Of a stretch of DNA of 39,815 bases, positions 7,669 to 16,426 are shown in pieces (position 1 is the stretch's first letter; each line of letters begins with the position of its first letter). Both the position numbers and the translations under genes were made by a program. The DNA comes from Mycobacterium sp. IS-836. GTDB taxonomy: Bacteria; Actinomycetota; Actinomycetes; Mycobacteriales; Mycobacteriaceae. The notes beneath the pieces were generated by a model. The model made no database searches and had not been told where the DNA came from. It worked only from the letters and a program-made list of their open reading frames with translations. Location: assembly GCF_001954275.1 (NCBI RefSeq), contig NZ_MBEU01000078.1:1-39815 (forward strand), given 5' to 3'.

Positions 7669-8508
7669 CTACGCCAGCCGAGTGACCTCCACGATCACGT
7701 CGAGGTCGGTTGCGCCCTCGCCCGAGTAGATCCCTTTGAGCGGGGCGACATCGGTGTAGTCGCGGCCGACGCCCACACTGACGTACTGCTCGGTGATTTC
7801 GGTGTCGTTGGTGGGGTCGTAGTTCCACCAACTTCCGGTCCAGGCTTGAATCCAGGCATGACTTCGCCCGTCGACCGTATCGCCCACTGTGGCGTTGCGT
7901 TTGGGGTGCAGATACCCCGACACATAGCGCGCGGGAATTCCCATGCTGCGCAAGGCCATTAGCGACAGGTGCACGAAGTCCTGGCAGACGCCCTTGCCCT
8001 CGTTCAGCGCGTCGAGTCCGGACGAATGCACGCCGGTGGTACCCGGAAGGTAGACCAGCTCGTCGTGTGCCCACTTGGCCGCGGCGACGACGGCTTCTTG
8101 GGGCTTATGGCTTTTCGCGATCTTCTTGCCCACGGACGCAACACGTTTGCTTGCCGGGGCGTGTGCGGTGGGGCGGAGCAATTCGTCGAACCGGTCAATC
8201 ACCGCCTCGGATCGCAGGTCGCCCCACCCCGCCTCCATCGCGGGCGGCTCCGGCTCTTCGGTCTCGATGACCGACGACGACGTCACGGTGAGGTCGGCGT
8301 GCGGCGCATGCAGATCGAACGCCGTCACGGCGGTGCCCCAATAGTCGATGTAGCGATAGGACCGCGTGGCCGGAATGGTTTCGACACGGTTGAGGATGAC
8401 GTTCTGCCGGGTATCCGACCGCGGCGTCAGCCGGGCTTCGTTGTACGAGGCGGTCACCGGCGACTGGTATGCGTACCCCGTGGTGTGCACCACCCGCATC
8501 CGCCACAT
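7669..8508 (-). CDS. Transglutaminase-like cysteine peptidase/amidase (Rv2409c-like)
   Basis: A 279-residue protein with the bacterial transglutaminase-like N-terminal beta domain (MWRMRVVHTTGYAYQSPV) followed by the papain-fold core. The triad is visible: Cys175 in GKGVCQDFVHL, His217 in GRSHAWIQAW and Asp231 in NYDPTND. Such enzymes cleave or form peptide or isopeptide bonds; the substrate is unknown. The ATG at 8508 shares one base with the upstream stop (TGATG), which fixes the start and shows translational coupling. It is the third gene of the ATP-grasp/alpha-E/transglutaminase set. Confidence 0.9.
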   Translation of the reverse strand: MWRMRVVHTTGYAYQSPVTASYNEARLTPRSDTRQNVILNRVETIPATRSYRYIDYWGTAVTAFDLHAPHADLTVTSSSVIETEEPEPPAMEAGWGDLRSEAVIDRFDELLRPTAHAPASKRVASVGKKIAKSHKPQEAVVAAAKWAHDELVYLPGTTGVHSSGLDALNEGKGVCQDFVHLSLMALRSMGIPARYVSGYLHPKRNATVGDTVDGRSHAWIQAWTGSWWNYDPTNDTEITEQYVSVGVGRDYTDVAPLKGIYSGEGATDLDVIVEVTRLA

Positions 8509-9485
8509 CAGGCGTCCCCCTGCCTGCTGGTTAGCCTGGTCCGCTCGCCCGCATCCGACCACGCCACCCACGGGGTGACGTGGAAGTACTGCAGCGACAA
8601 CGCTTCTCCGACATCGCGGCAGGTTGCCTGTAAGCCGGCCAAGCGGCTTTCGAGCGACTCCAGCAACACACCCGGCTGCAGGAATTCCAGCTCGCTGCGA
8701 GCCTGACCGAGCAGCCGCTGCGCCTCCGCGGTGGCGCCGATTCGGCTCTGCGGATTGTGCAGCAACTCGTCGAGGTTGTGCTCGGCCAGCCGGAGCGAAT
8801 AGAACACCGAACGCGGAAACAGCCGATCGAGCAACATGAACTCGACCACCCGAGTCGCGTCCAGCACACCCCGGTAGGTGCGCAGGTACGTGTCGTGCGC
8901 ACCGGCCGAACGCAACAGCGTCACCCAGGCCGGCGACGACGCGCTGTCCCCGACCCGCGACAACAACAACCGCACCGTCATGTCGACGCGCTCGATTGCG
9001 CGGCCAAGCAACATGAAGCGGTATCCGTCGTCACGGGACAGCGTCGAGTCGGCCAGGCCGGCGAACATCGCGGCGCGACTCTCGATGAACGACAAGAACT
9101 CGTGCGGCCCAAGGCGTTTGGCGGCCCGTTCGCGTTCGGGCAGGGCATGGTAGGTGGTGTTGAGGCACTCCCAGATTTCACTGGAAGTCACCTCGCGCGC
9201 CGACTTCGCGTTCTCACGCGCCGCCGTGATCGCGTCGACGATCGAGCAGCCACCCTGATTGTTGGTGCTGTAGGCGACGAGGTCGGTCAGCGACCACACA
9301 TCCAGGTCGTGGTCCGGGGGTTCGATACCGAGGACGCGCAGCAGCAAGCGTGACGCCTGATCGGGATCGACGCTGGAATCCTCGAGCAGTTGGTGCAGCG
9401 CGACGTCGAGAATGCGCGCCGTGTCATCGGCGCGCTCGACGTAGCGACCGATCCAGTAGAGCGCCTCGGCGTTGCGGGCCAGCAT
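8508..9485 (-). CDS. Alpha-E domain protein (DUF403, Rv2410c-like)
   Basis: A 325-residue, mostly helical alpha-E protein. It opens with the family hallmark MLARNAEALYWIGRYVERAD and contains SRDDGYRFMLLGRAIERVDM. Conserved Glu/Arg residues fall in repeated helical (Y/F)xxGRxxERxD patterns. Its biochemical role is not established; it nearly always accompanies a circularly permuted ATP-grasp gene. The ATG at 9485 overlaps the ATP-grasp stop by one base (TGATG). Longer readings upstream in the same frame overlap that gene and are not credible. Confidence 0.9.
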   Translation of the reverse strand: MLARNAEALYWIGRYVERADDTARILDVALHQLLEDSSVDPDQASRLLLRVLGIEPPDHDLDVWSLTDLVAYSTNNQGGCSIVDAITAARENAKSAREVTSSEIWECLNTTYHALPERERAAKRLGPHEFLSFIESRAAMFAGLADSTLSRDDGYRFMLLGRAIERVDMTVRLLLSRVGDSASSPAWVTLLRSAGAHDTYLRTYRGVLDATRVVEFMLLDRLFPRSVFYSLRLAEHNLDELLHNPQSRIGATAEAQRLLGQARSELEFLQPGVLLESLESRLAGLQATCRDVGEALSLQYFHVTPWVAWSDAGERTRLTSRQGDA

Positions 9486-11182
9486 CAGCGGATCGCCTTC
9501 TGCCGTTGCTGCTGCTGTTGTTGTTGCTGTTGCTGCGGCTGCTCGTCCTGCGGCTGCTCGGCCTGCAGGGGCTGTTGTGCCCGTGAGCCGTCCGGAGCCG
9601 GGTCGGAGATGGATGTCGGCAGCGAACGCACGACCTCCGCGGCGCCCAGCTCGCGCGCGACGGCCGCGGCGCGCGGCGCGAGCACCCACGTGTCCTTGGA
9701 GCCGCCGCCCTGGCTGGAGTTCACCACCCGCGACCCCTCGACCAGCGCCACCCGGGTCAGCCCACCCGGCAGCACCCACACGTCGTCGCCGTCGTTGACC
9801 GCGAACGGCCGCAGGTCGACGTAGCGGGGCGCCAATTCGTCGTCGATCTGAGTCGGGACCGTCGACAGCTCCATCATCGGCTGCGCGATCCAGCTTCGTG
9901 GATCGTCGCGAATCTTCTTGCTGACGGCCGCCAGCTCCTTCTCGGTGGCCTCGGGTCCGAACACGATGCCGTAGCCGCCGGACCCCTCGACCGGCTTGAG
10001 GACCAACTCGTCGATCCGGTCGAGCACCTCTTCGCGCTCGTCGTCGAGCCAGCACCGGTAGGTCTCCACATTGGCCAGCAGCGGCTTCTCGCCCAGGTAG
10101 TACTCGATCATGGTGGGCACGTAGGTGTAGACCAGCTTGTCGTCGCCGACACCGTTGCCGATCGCGCTGGAGATGACGACGTTGCCGGCGCGGGCCGCGT
10201 TGACCAAACCCGCCACCCCGAGCACCGAGTCCGCGCGGAACTGCAGCGGGTCCAGGAAGGCGTCGTCGATGCGCCGATAGATGACGTCGACTTGGCGTTC
10301 GCCATCGGTGGTGCGCATATACACCTGGTTGTCGCGGCAGAAGAGGTCGCGGCCCTCGACCAGCTCGACGCCCATCTGCCGCGCCAGCAGCGAATGCTCG
10401 AAGTACGCCGAGTTGTACACCCCGGGGGTCAGCACGACGACCGTCGGGTCCGCCTCGTTGGTGGCCGCCGAGTTGCGCAGCGCGCGCAGCAGGTGCGACG
10501 AGTAGTCGTCGACGGCACGCACGCGGTGGGTGGCGAACAGGTTCGGAAAAACCCGCGCCATGGTGCGCCGGTTCTCCATGACGTACGACACCCCCGACGG
10601 GGAGCGCAGGTTGTCCTCGAGGACGCGGAAGTTGCCCTTCTCGTCGCGGATCAAGTCGATGCCGGCGACGTGGATTCGCACGCCGTTGGGCGGGACGATG
10701 CCGACGGCCTGGCGGTGAAAGTGCTCGCAGGACGTCACCAGGCGGCGCGGGATCACGCCGTCGTTGAGGATCTCCTGGTCGCCGTAGATGTCGTCGAGAT
10801 ACATCTCGAGCGCTTTGACCCGCTGCGTGATGCCGCGCTCGAGGCGGCTCCACTCGGCGGCCGAGATCACCCGCGGCACCAGGTCCAGCGGGAAGGGCCG
10901 CTCCTGACCCGACAGCGAAAACGTGATGCCCTGGTCGATGAACGCGCGGGCCAGCGCCTCGGACCTAGCCATGAGATCCGAGACGTCCGACGGCGCGAGC
11001 TCGGCGTAAATGCCCTTATACGGGCCGCGGACGTTGCCCTGTGCGTCGAACATCTCGTCGAAGGCCATCGCATAGGCGTCGGTGGTGTTGTATCCGCCGA
11101 AGATGCGCTCGGAGCGTGGCTGCGGTCGCGCCGGGCCGCGCGATCCTTGCCCGGTCTCCTCAAGCTGGCTCGTAAGACTCAC
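9485..11182 (-). CDS. Circularly permuted ATP-grasp protein (DUF404/407, Rv2411c-like)
   Basis: A 565-residue protein of the circularly permuted type-2 ATP-grasp family, predicted ATP-dependent carboxylate-amine (peptide) ligases. Recognisable parts are YDEMFD-like AFDEMFDAQG near residue 43, FPLDLVPRVI, the core VHVAGIDLIRDEKGNFRVLEDN (split by GVRIH), and VLKPVEGSGGYGIVFGP in the nucleotide-binding lobe. It starts at a GTG (11182) with no strong ribosome site. The C-terminus carries an acidic, Gln-rich tail ending in ten Gln. It is the first gene of the operon with the alpha-E, transglutaminase-like and membrane-protein genes. The acceptor substrate is unknown. Confidence 0.9.
   Translation of the reverse strand: MSLTSQLEETGQGSRGPARPQPRSERIFGGYNTTDAYAMAFDEMFDAQGNVRGPYKGIYAELAPSDVSDLMARSEALARAFIDQGITFSLSGQERPFPLDLVPRVISAAEWSRLERGITQRVKALEMYLDDIYGDQEILNDGVIPRRLVTSCEHFHRQAVGIVPPNGVRIHVAGIDLIRDEKGNFRVLEDNLRSPSGVSYVMENRRTMARVFPNLFATHRVRAVDDYSSHLLRALRNSAATNEADPTVVVLTPGVYNSAYFEHSLLARQMGVELVEGRDLFCRDNQVYMRTTDGERQVDVIYRRIDDAFLDPLQFRADSVLGVAGLVNAARAGNVVISSAIGNGVGDDKLVYTYVPTMIEYYLGEKPLLANVETYRCWLDDEREEVLDRIDELVLKPVEGSGGYGIVFGPEATEKELAAVSKKIRDDPRSWIAQPMMELSTVPTQIDDELAPRYVDLRPFAVNDGDDVWVLPGGLTRVALVEGSRVVNSSQGGGSKDTWVLAPRAAAVARELGAAEVVRSLPTSISDPAPDGSRAQQPLQAEQPQDEQPQQQQQQQQQQRQKAIR
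9506..9535 (-). repeat. Polyglutamine-coding trinucleotide tract
   Basis: Ten consecutive CAA/CAG codons lie near the 3' end of the ATP-grasp gene, in a longer Gln/Pro/Glu-rich tail. The trinucleotide repeat keeps the frame when it changes length, so it may vary between strains. Confidence 0.9.
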
Positions 11183-11328
11183 TTTTCAGATGCTGCCTCA
11201 AATTGACGTTGCGGCAGGTCACGGTTTCCCCTTTTGGGAGAAAACGTAACCGACTGATAACCTGGGCAATCGCCGCCGGGTACATCGGGCGCCTCAAGCC
11301 AACACCGAATCTAAGAAGGAAACAACGC

Positions 11329-11589
11329 GTGGCCAACATAAAGTCGCAGCAGAAGCGCAACCGGACGAACGAGCGCGCCCGCCTGCGCAACAAGTCGGTG
11401 AAGTCTTCGCTGCGCACCGCCGTGCGCGCGTTCCGGGAGGCCACCGACGCCGGCGACAAGGACAAGGCCGCGGAGTTGCTGGTGTCGACCAACCGCAAGC
11501 TGGACAAGGCCGCCAGCAAGGGCGTGATCCACAAGAACCAGGCGGCCAACAAGAAGTCGGCGCTTGCCAAGGCCCTGAACAAGCTCTGA
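11329..11589 (+). CDS. rpsT: 30S ribosomal protein S20
   Basis: An 86-residue, very basic protein that binds 16S rRNA in the small subunit. The sequence has the S20 signatures ANIKSQQKRNR, NERARLRNKSVKSSLRT and the C-terminal KGVIHKNQAANKKSALAKAL. The start is GTG at 11329, with AAGGA at 11316-11320, eight bases upstream. It stands alone, divergent from the ATP-grasp operon and convergent with holA, so its promoter must lie in 11183-11328. No promoter boxes there are clear enough to call. Confidence 0.97.
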   Translation: MANIKSQQKRNRTNERARLRNKSVKSSLRTAVRAFREATDAGDKDKAAELLVSTNRKLDKAASKGVIHKNQAANKKSALAKALNKL

Positions 11590-11599
11590 GCTCGGACAG

Positions 11600-12580
11600 T
11601 CAGCGGCCGCGGTCGGCCACGAGCTCGGCAACCTGCCTGACCGCGGATTCCACCGCGTAGTCGGCGTCGGCGACGGCGCCCTTGACGTTCGCGTTGAGTT
11701 CCGCCACCACTTTCATCGCGACCGCCACCGTGTCGCGCGACCAGCGGCGCGCCTGTTTCTGCGCCTTCTGCACCCGCCAGGGCGGCATCCCCAGCTGCGC
11801 CGCGAGGCGGTAGGGGTCGCCGGACAGCGGCCCAACCCGGCCGATGGTGTGCACGGCCTCGGCCAGGGCGTCGGCCAGCACCACCAGCGGCTCGCCGCGC
11901 ATCATCGCCCACCGCAGCGCCTCCGTGGCTCCTTCGATGTCGCCGGCGACCGCCTTGTCGGCGATGTCGAACCCTTTCACCTCCGCTTTGCCGCTGTGAT
12001 AGCGGCGCACCGCGGCCGCATCGACGGCACCGGCGGTGTCGGCGACGAGCTGCGAACAGGCCGAGGCCAGTTCGCGCACGTCGGATCCGACCGCATCGAG
12101 CAGGGCGGTCACCGTCTCCTCGTCGACCTTGATGCGCAGCGCGCGGAACTCCTTGCGGATGAAGTCGATGCGTTCGCTGAGCTTGGTGATCCGCGCGCAG
12201 GGATGTACCTGCGCACCGAGCTTTTGCAGCTCGTTGGCCAGCGCTTTGGCCCGCCCGCCACCCGAGTGCACCACGACCAGCACCGTGCCCGCCGGGATGT
12301 CGGCGGCGGCCGCGGCGATCATCGCGGCCGCGTCCTTGCCCGCGTCGCCGGCGGCCTCCAGCACGACGATGCGTTCGTCGGCGAACAGCGATGGGCTCAG
12401 CAGCTCGGCGAGTTCGTACGTGCTGACGTCGCCGGCCCGCATCCGGCTGACCGGCACGTCGTTGGCCCCGGGGTCGGTGCCGGCACGCTGCCGCGCCGAC
12501 CGCAGCACGTCGGCCACCGCCCGCTCGACCAGCAGTTCCTCGTCTCCCAGGACCAGGTGCAACGGCGCAGGCTCGCTCAC
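11600..12580 (-). CDS. holA: DNA polymerase III delta subunit
   Basis: HolA is the clamp-loader wrench that opens the beta sliding clamp. The 326-residue protein has the family opening LHLVLGDEELLVERAV, a middle SLFADERIVVLEAAGD, VLVVVHSGGGRAKAL, and the C-terminal collar region LAAQLGMPPWRVQKAQKQAR. The start is GTG (12580). The upstream gap to comEC is 69 bases with no clear signal. The place of rpsT and holA next to the comEA/comEC pair matches M. tuberculosis. Confidence 0.93.
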   Translation of the reverse strand: MSEPAPLHLVLGDEELLVERAVADVLRSARQRAGTDPGANDVPVSRMRAGDVSTYELAELLSPSLFADERIVVLEAAGDAGKDAAAMIAAAAADIPAGTVLVVVHSGGGRAKALANELQKLGAQVHPCARITKLSERIDFIRKEFRALRIKVDEETVTALLDAVGSDVRELASACSQLVADTAGAVDAAAVRRYHSGKAEVKGFDIADKAVAGDIEGATEALRWAMMRGEPLVVLADALAEAVHTIGRVGPLSGDPYRLAAQLGMPPWRVQKAQKQARRWSRDTVAVAMKVVAELNANVKGAVADADYAVESAVRQVAELVADRGR

Positions 12581-12649
12581 CCCACGATGGTGTCACGTGG
12601 GTCCGACTAGGGCCCGCCCAGTCCGATGATGGCGACCCGCCATGCCCGG

Positions 12650-14236
12650 CTACGCCGCACTTGCGATCGCCATTAGTCCCGACAGGGACCAGGCCGCCAC
12701 CCACACGCCCACCGCGGCGCCCGCCAACCCGACCGCCACACGAAACCCGCGCCACCGCCACAACAGCCGCGCGAGCAGAACGACCACGACGGTGGCGCCG
12801 CCGACCGTCAGCACGCCGGCCGCACCGGAGGGAACGGGCACGGTCGCCGCGGGAACCCCGGCCACCCAGCGCGCCACCCTCAGCACCCACCACAGCTCGG
12901 GGCCGGCGAATCGGATCAGCAGCTCCGCACCGGCCGGCCACAACATGCACAACACGGCCGCCGCGCTGCCCAGCACCGTGATCGGCGCTATCGCCGGCGC
13001 GACCGCGAGGTTCGCGACCACGGCCAGCAGGCTGAGCCGGCCCGAAATGCCGGCGACCAGCGGCGCGGTCACCGCGTGCGCGGCACATGCCACCGCGAGG
13101 GCATCCGCTAGCGGCTTGGGACAGCCTCTTTTGCTCAGGCGCCGCGACCAGACCGGTGCGATGACGACCAGCGCGGCCGTCGCCAGCACCGACAGTGCGA
13201 AGCCAACGTCGACGGCCAGGTGGGGAGCGACGGTCAGCAGTATCAGCACCGCCGCCGACAGGGCCGGAATCGCTTGCCGCCGCCTCGAAGACAGGATCCC
13301 CGCCAACGCGATGGCACCCATCATGGCCGCGCGCAACACGCTCGGCGTCGGTTGGACGACGATGACGAAGGCGACCAGTGCCACCGCGGCCAGCGCCACG
13401 GCCGCGCGGCGGCCGATCAGCCGCGCCGAGAACAGCACCGCCGCGCACACGATCGTGACGTTGGCCCCCGACACCGCCGTCAAGTGCGTCATGCCAGCGG
13501 CGCGAAAGTCGCGACCGGTCTCGGCGCTGACCGCCGCGGTGTCCCCGAGGACCAGGGCGGGCAGCATCGCGGCCTGCTCGGCGGGCAGCGCATCGCGGGC
13601 GGTGGCGGAGAACCGCGTGCGCACAGCGTGAGCGGCCCGCTGCACCGCGCCGGCCTCGCCCAGCGTCGGGCGGCCCGTCGCGTTGAGCACGGCGACCGTC
13701 AGGTCATGGCGCGCGGGACGGTTGATGCGCGCGGTGAAGCGCACCGGCTGGCCGGCCATCACGCCACCGAAGTCCGACGTGCGCGCGAAAACGACTACCC
13801 GGCCGGACATTTCGTCGGCGCGCACCCGCTGCAAGGTGGCGCGAAACATCAGGCTGCCCCGGCCGACGGGCTGCGGGCTCTCGGCTGGGGTGACCGTCAC
13901 CGGGGCGGCGGTGCCGAACGCCGCGGCGACGGGATGGCGCGCCACCGCGTCGGTGCGCAGCGCGATCGCCAGCCCGAAGCCCGCACCCACGACACCGATC
14001 GCCAGCACGCCGGCGCCGATCGCCCGCAGGCGCGCGTGGCTCCGCGCCGCGCACAGCAGCCCACACGAGGCGGCAACCAGCGCGACGCAGCAGCATGCCA
14101 GCGCCCGGCCAACCGGCCACACGATCCCCGCGGCGGTGACCGTCCATCCCGTGACGGCGGCCGGGACCAGCCGGACATCCAGGTGGGCCAGCGGCGATCC
14201 GTCGAAGCCTGCAGCGTCAGACGCGGACCAGGGCAC
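12650..14236 (-). CDS. comEC: ComEC/Rec2-family membrane channel protein
   Basis: A polytopic membrane protein of the DNA-uptake channel family, about 528 residues. Residues 1-150 form the ComEC N-terminal (DUF4131-like) region with three hydrophobic segments. The competence domain contains GMTHLTAVSGANVTIV, HLAVDVGFALSVLATAALV and PLVAGISGRLSLLAVVANL. The C-terminal metallo-beta-lactamase domain of some ComEC proteins is absent. The start is uncertain: GTG at 14236 overlaps comEA by 20 bp, and ATG at 14269 overlaps it by 53 bp. Transformation is not established in most mycobacteria, so the physiological role is open. Confidence 0.85.
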   Translation of the reverse strand: MPWSASDAAGFDGSPLAHLDVRLVPAAVTGWTVTAAGIVWPVGRALACCCVALVAASCGLLCAARSHARLRAIGAGVLAIGVVGAGFGLAIALRTDAVARHPVAAAFGTAAPVTVTPAESPQPVGRGSLMFRATLQRVRADEMSGRVVVFARTSDFGGVMAGQPVRFTARINRPARHDLTVAVLNATGRPTLGEAGAVQRAAHAVRTRFSATARDALPAEQAAMLPALVLGDTAAVSAETGRDFRAAGMTHLTAVSGANVTIVCAAVLFSARLIGRRAAVALAAVALVAFVIVVQPTPSVLRAAMMGAIALAGILSSRRRQAIPALSAAVLILLTVAPHLAVDVGFALSVLATAALVVIAPVWSRRLSKRGCPKPLADALAVACAAHAVTAPLVAGISGRLSLLAVVANLAVAPAIAPITVLGSAAAVLCMLWPAGAELLIRFAGPELWWVLRVARWVAGVPAATVPVPSGAAGVLTVGGATVVVVLLARLLWRWRGFRVAVGLAGAAVGVWVAAWSLSGLMAIASAA

Positions 14237-15077
14237 GCAGCTTTTCCAGCCGCGCCGGGCCGATGCCATCGACGTCGGCGAGCTGGTCGACGCTGGTGAA
14301 CTTGCCGTTGGCCTGCCGCCACGCCACGATCGCAGCGGCGGTGACCGGCCCGACCCCGGGCAGGGCGTCCAGCTGCTCCACGCTCGCGGTGTTCAGGTCG
14401 AGCGGCTGCCCCGGTTTCGGCTTGGCCGATCCCGATACGGGCGCCGGCGTCCCAGGCGTCGGCGCCGAGCCGGAGGCCACCGAGCTGCCGAGCGCCGTGG
14501 GCCGCCCCGAGATCGGGGCCAGCCCGACCACGATCTGTTCGCCGTCGCCGACCGGACGGGCCATGTTCAATCCGATGGTGTCCGCGCCGTCCACCGCACC
14601 GCCCGCGGCCTGCAGCGCATCGGCGATCCGCGCGCCGGGCGCCAGGGTGACCAGCCCGGGGGTGCGGACCAGGCCGACCACGCTGACAACGCAGGGCCGG
14701 TCGCCCGCCGGCTGGCCCGCAACCGGAGCCGCCGACGATCTGGGGTTCGCAGTGGACGCCTTCTCGACGGGAGGAAGCTTGGCCGACATCACCGGCGCGG
14801 GCCTGTCGCGCACCAAGGTGAATATCGTGACCAGCACGGCCAGCGCGGCGACCACCGCCATCGCGATAGCGCCCGCGCGGCCGGGGTCGGCGCGCAGCCT
14901 TGCGACCCACCCCCCGCGCTGGGACGCGTCGGGAAGCCATCGGGGCAACAACGAATTCTGATCGTCGTCCGGCGCGTCCGGGTCATGCTCGGGATCCTCG
15001 GGATCGGCGTGCGAATCGGCATCGGGCTCGGCGCCGAGCCGCCGCTGCAGGCGCTCCGCGGGCAGTTCTATGCGCAT
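14217..15077 (-). CDS. comEA: ComEA-family DNA-binding protein
   Basis: A 286-residue protein with an acidic cytoplasmic N-terminus and one membrane helix around residues 68-88 (AGAIAMAVVAALAVLVTIF). A Pro/Ala linker follows, then a SLBB-like domain near 128-185 (VSVVGLVRTPGLVTLAPGAR). At the C-terminus is a pair of helix-hairpin-helix motifs (LDLNTASVEQLDALPGVGP and ADVDGIGPARLEKLRALV) that bind double-stranded DNA without sequence preference. It is the first gene of the comEA-comEC pair and overlaps it. It is divergent from the fadE operon across 184 bp. Confidence 0.92.
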   Translation of the reverse strand: MRIELPAERLQRRLGAEPDADSHADPEDPEHDPDAPDDDQNSLLPRWLPDASQRGGWVARLRADPGRAGAIAMAVVAALAVLVTIFTLVRDRPAPVMSAKLPPVEKASTANPRSSAAPVAGQPAGDRPCVVSVVGLVRTPGLVTLAPGARIADALQAAGGAVDGADTIGLNMARPVGDGEQIVVGLAPISGRPTALGSSVASGSAPTPGTPAPVSGSAKPKPGQPLDLNTASVEQLDALPGVGPVTAAAIVAWRQANGKFTSVDQLADVDGIGPARLEKLRALVRV

Positions 15078-15156
15078 GCCGGCGACGGTAAGCGCGGCGA
15101 CCGCCGCAATGGCCCCGTCCAGGGCGTCGCGGCGCCCGTTTGTGGACTAACCCGAG

Positions 15157-15174
15157 GCTGTGCAAAAGCACAGC
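15157..15174. promoter_or_regulatory. Perfect palindrome in comEA-fadE divergent region; candidate operator
   Basis: GCTGTGC and GCACAGC form a perfect 7-bp inverted repeat with an AAAA centre, 88 bases before the fadE start and 79 bases upstream of the comEA start. Size and symmetry suit a dimeric repressor such as a TetR-family protein; a short hairpin is the alternative. No regulator gene is adjacent. Confidence 0.4.
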
Positions 15175-15261
15175 AGGCGATGGGTCAAGATAGAAAGCCG
15201 AAGCGATCGGCCGGGCCGGAAACCCATCCGCGGCTTCACCCCCAGACGACAGGAGGCTGCC

Positions 15262-16419
15262 ATGCAGTTGGCGCTCACACCCGAGGAAGCCGCATTCCGC
15301 GACGAGCTTCGCACCTTCTACACCACCCAGATCCCCGAGGAGCTCCGCGAGGCGGTGCGCCAGGGGGCGCCGGTGACCAAGGACCACATCGTCACCAGCC
15401 ACAAGATCCTCCACGAGCACGGGCTCGCGGTGCCCAACTGGCCGGTCGAATGGGGCGGCAAGGATTGGACGCCGACCCAGTACCAGATCTGGGCCGACGA
15501 GATGCAACTGGCGTGCGTCCCCGAGCCACTGAACTTCAACACCAAGATGGTCGGCCCGGTGATCGCCGAATTCGGGTCCCAGGAAATCAAGGAGCGTTTC
15601 CTGCCCCCGACGGCCAGCATCGACATCTGGTGGTGCCAGGGGTTCTCCGAGCCCGAGGCCGGCTCGGACCTGGCCTCGCTGCGCACCACCGCCGTCCGCG
15701 ATGGCGACACCTATGTCGTCAACGGCCAGAAGACGTGGACCACGCTCGGCCAGTATGCGGACTGGATCTTCTGCCTGGTACGCACCGACCCGCAGGCGCC
15801 CAAGCGCCAGGCCGGCATTTCGTTCCTGCTCTTCGACATGGGGACGCCGGGTATCACGCTGCGCCCGATCAAGACGATCGACGGTGGCCGCGAAGTGAAC
15901 GAGGTCTTCTTCGAAGACGTTCGGGTGCCGGCCAATCAACTTGTGGGAGAAGAGAATCAGGGCTGGACATACGCGAAGTTCCTGCTGGGCAACGAACGCA
16001 CCGGCATCGCCGGCGTCGGCCGCACCAAGGTCCGCCTCGCCGAGGTGAAAAAACACGCCATCGAGACCGGTCTGCTCGACGACCCACTGTTCGCGGCACG
16101 CCTGGCCGAAGCCGAAAACGAGGTGCTGGCACTGGAACTCACGCAGTCCCGGGTGACCACGGACTCCGCAGACGGTAAACCCAACCCCGCATCGTCGGTG
16201 CTCAAGATGCGCGGCAGCCAACTGCAGCAGATCGCCACCGAGCTGCTCGTCGAAGTCGCCGGACCCGACGCGCTGCCGGTCGACGGCGGTGACATCGCGT
16301 CACCGGCCTGGGCGCAATCGGCCGCGCCGCGCTACCTCAACTACCGCAAGACGTCGATCTACGGGGGCAGCAACGAAGTGCAGCGCAACATCATCGCGTC
16401 CACCATTCTGGGATTGTGA
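15262..16419 (+). CDS. Acyl-CoA dehydrogenase, first subunit of a pair
   Basis: A 385-residue flavin-dependent acyl-CoA dehydrogenase, an FAD enzyme that makes alpha,beta-unsaturated acyl-CoA. Family regions: WWCQGFSEPEAGSDLASL (flavin/substrate region), VNGQKTWTTLGQYADWI, and C-terminal YGGSNEVQRNIIASTILG. The MCAD-type catalytic Glu position (xYEGT) reads YGGS. Glu245 in GNERTGIAG matches the alternative isovaleryl/long-chain-type base. AGGAGG at 15251-15256 gives an ideal ribosome site for the ATG at 15262. Adjacent FadE pairs in mycobacteria commonly form heterotetramers, as in steroid side-chain degradation. The substrate here is unknown. Confidence 0.92.
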   Translation: MQLALTPEEAAFRDELRTFYTTQIPEELREAVRQGAPVTKDHIVTSHKILHEHGLAVPNWPVEWGGKDWTPTQYQIWADEMQLACVPEPLNFNTKMVGPVIAEFGSQEIKERFLPPTASIDIWWCQGFSEPEAGSDLASLRTTAVRDGDTYVVNGQKTWTTLGQYADWIFCLVRTDPQAPKRQAGISFLLFDMGTPGITLRPIKTIDGGREVNEVFFEDVRVPANQLVGEENQGWTYAKFLLGNERTGIAGVGRTKVRLAEVKKHAIETGLLDDPLFAARLAEAENEVLALELTQSRVTTDSADGKPNPASSVLKMRGSQLQQIATELLVEVAGPDALPVDGGDIASPAWAQSAAPRYLNYRKTSIYGGSNEVQRNIIASTILGL

Positions 16420-16426
16420 GGCAGCC

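Noticed and set aside
10292..11206. 304-codon plus-strand open frame opposite the ATP-grasp gene
   Set aside because: It is a complementary-strand shadow of a well-supported gene with no family features.
11183..11328. Promoter boxes TTGACG (11203) and GATAAC (about 11256) for rpsT
   Set aside because: They are about 45 bases apart, too far for a -35/-10 pair; no other pair is convincing.
11160..13448. 762-codon minus-strand open frame over rpsT, holA and comEC
   Set aside because: It has Arg/Gly-rich shadow composition and overlaps holA, comEC and rpsT in the wrong frame.
14263..14961. 232-codon plus-strand open frame opposite comEA
   Set aside because: It is a Ser/Pro/Ala-rich antisense shadow of comEA.
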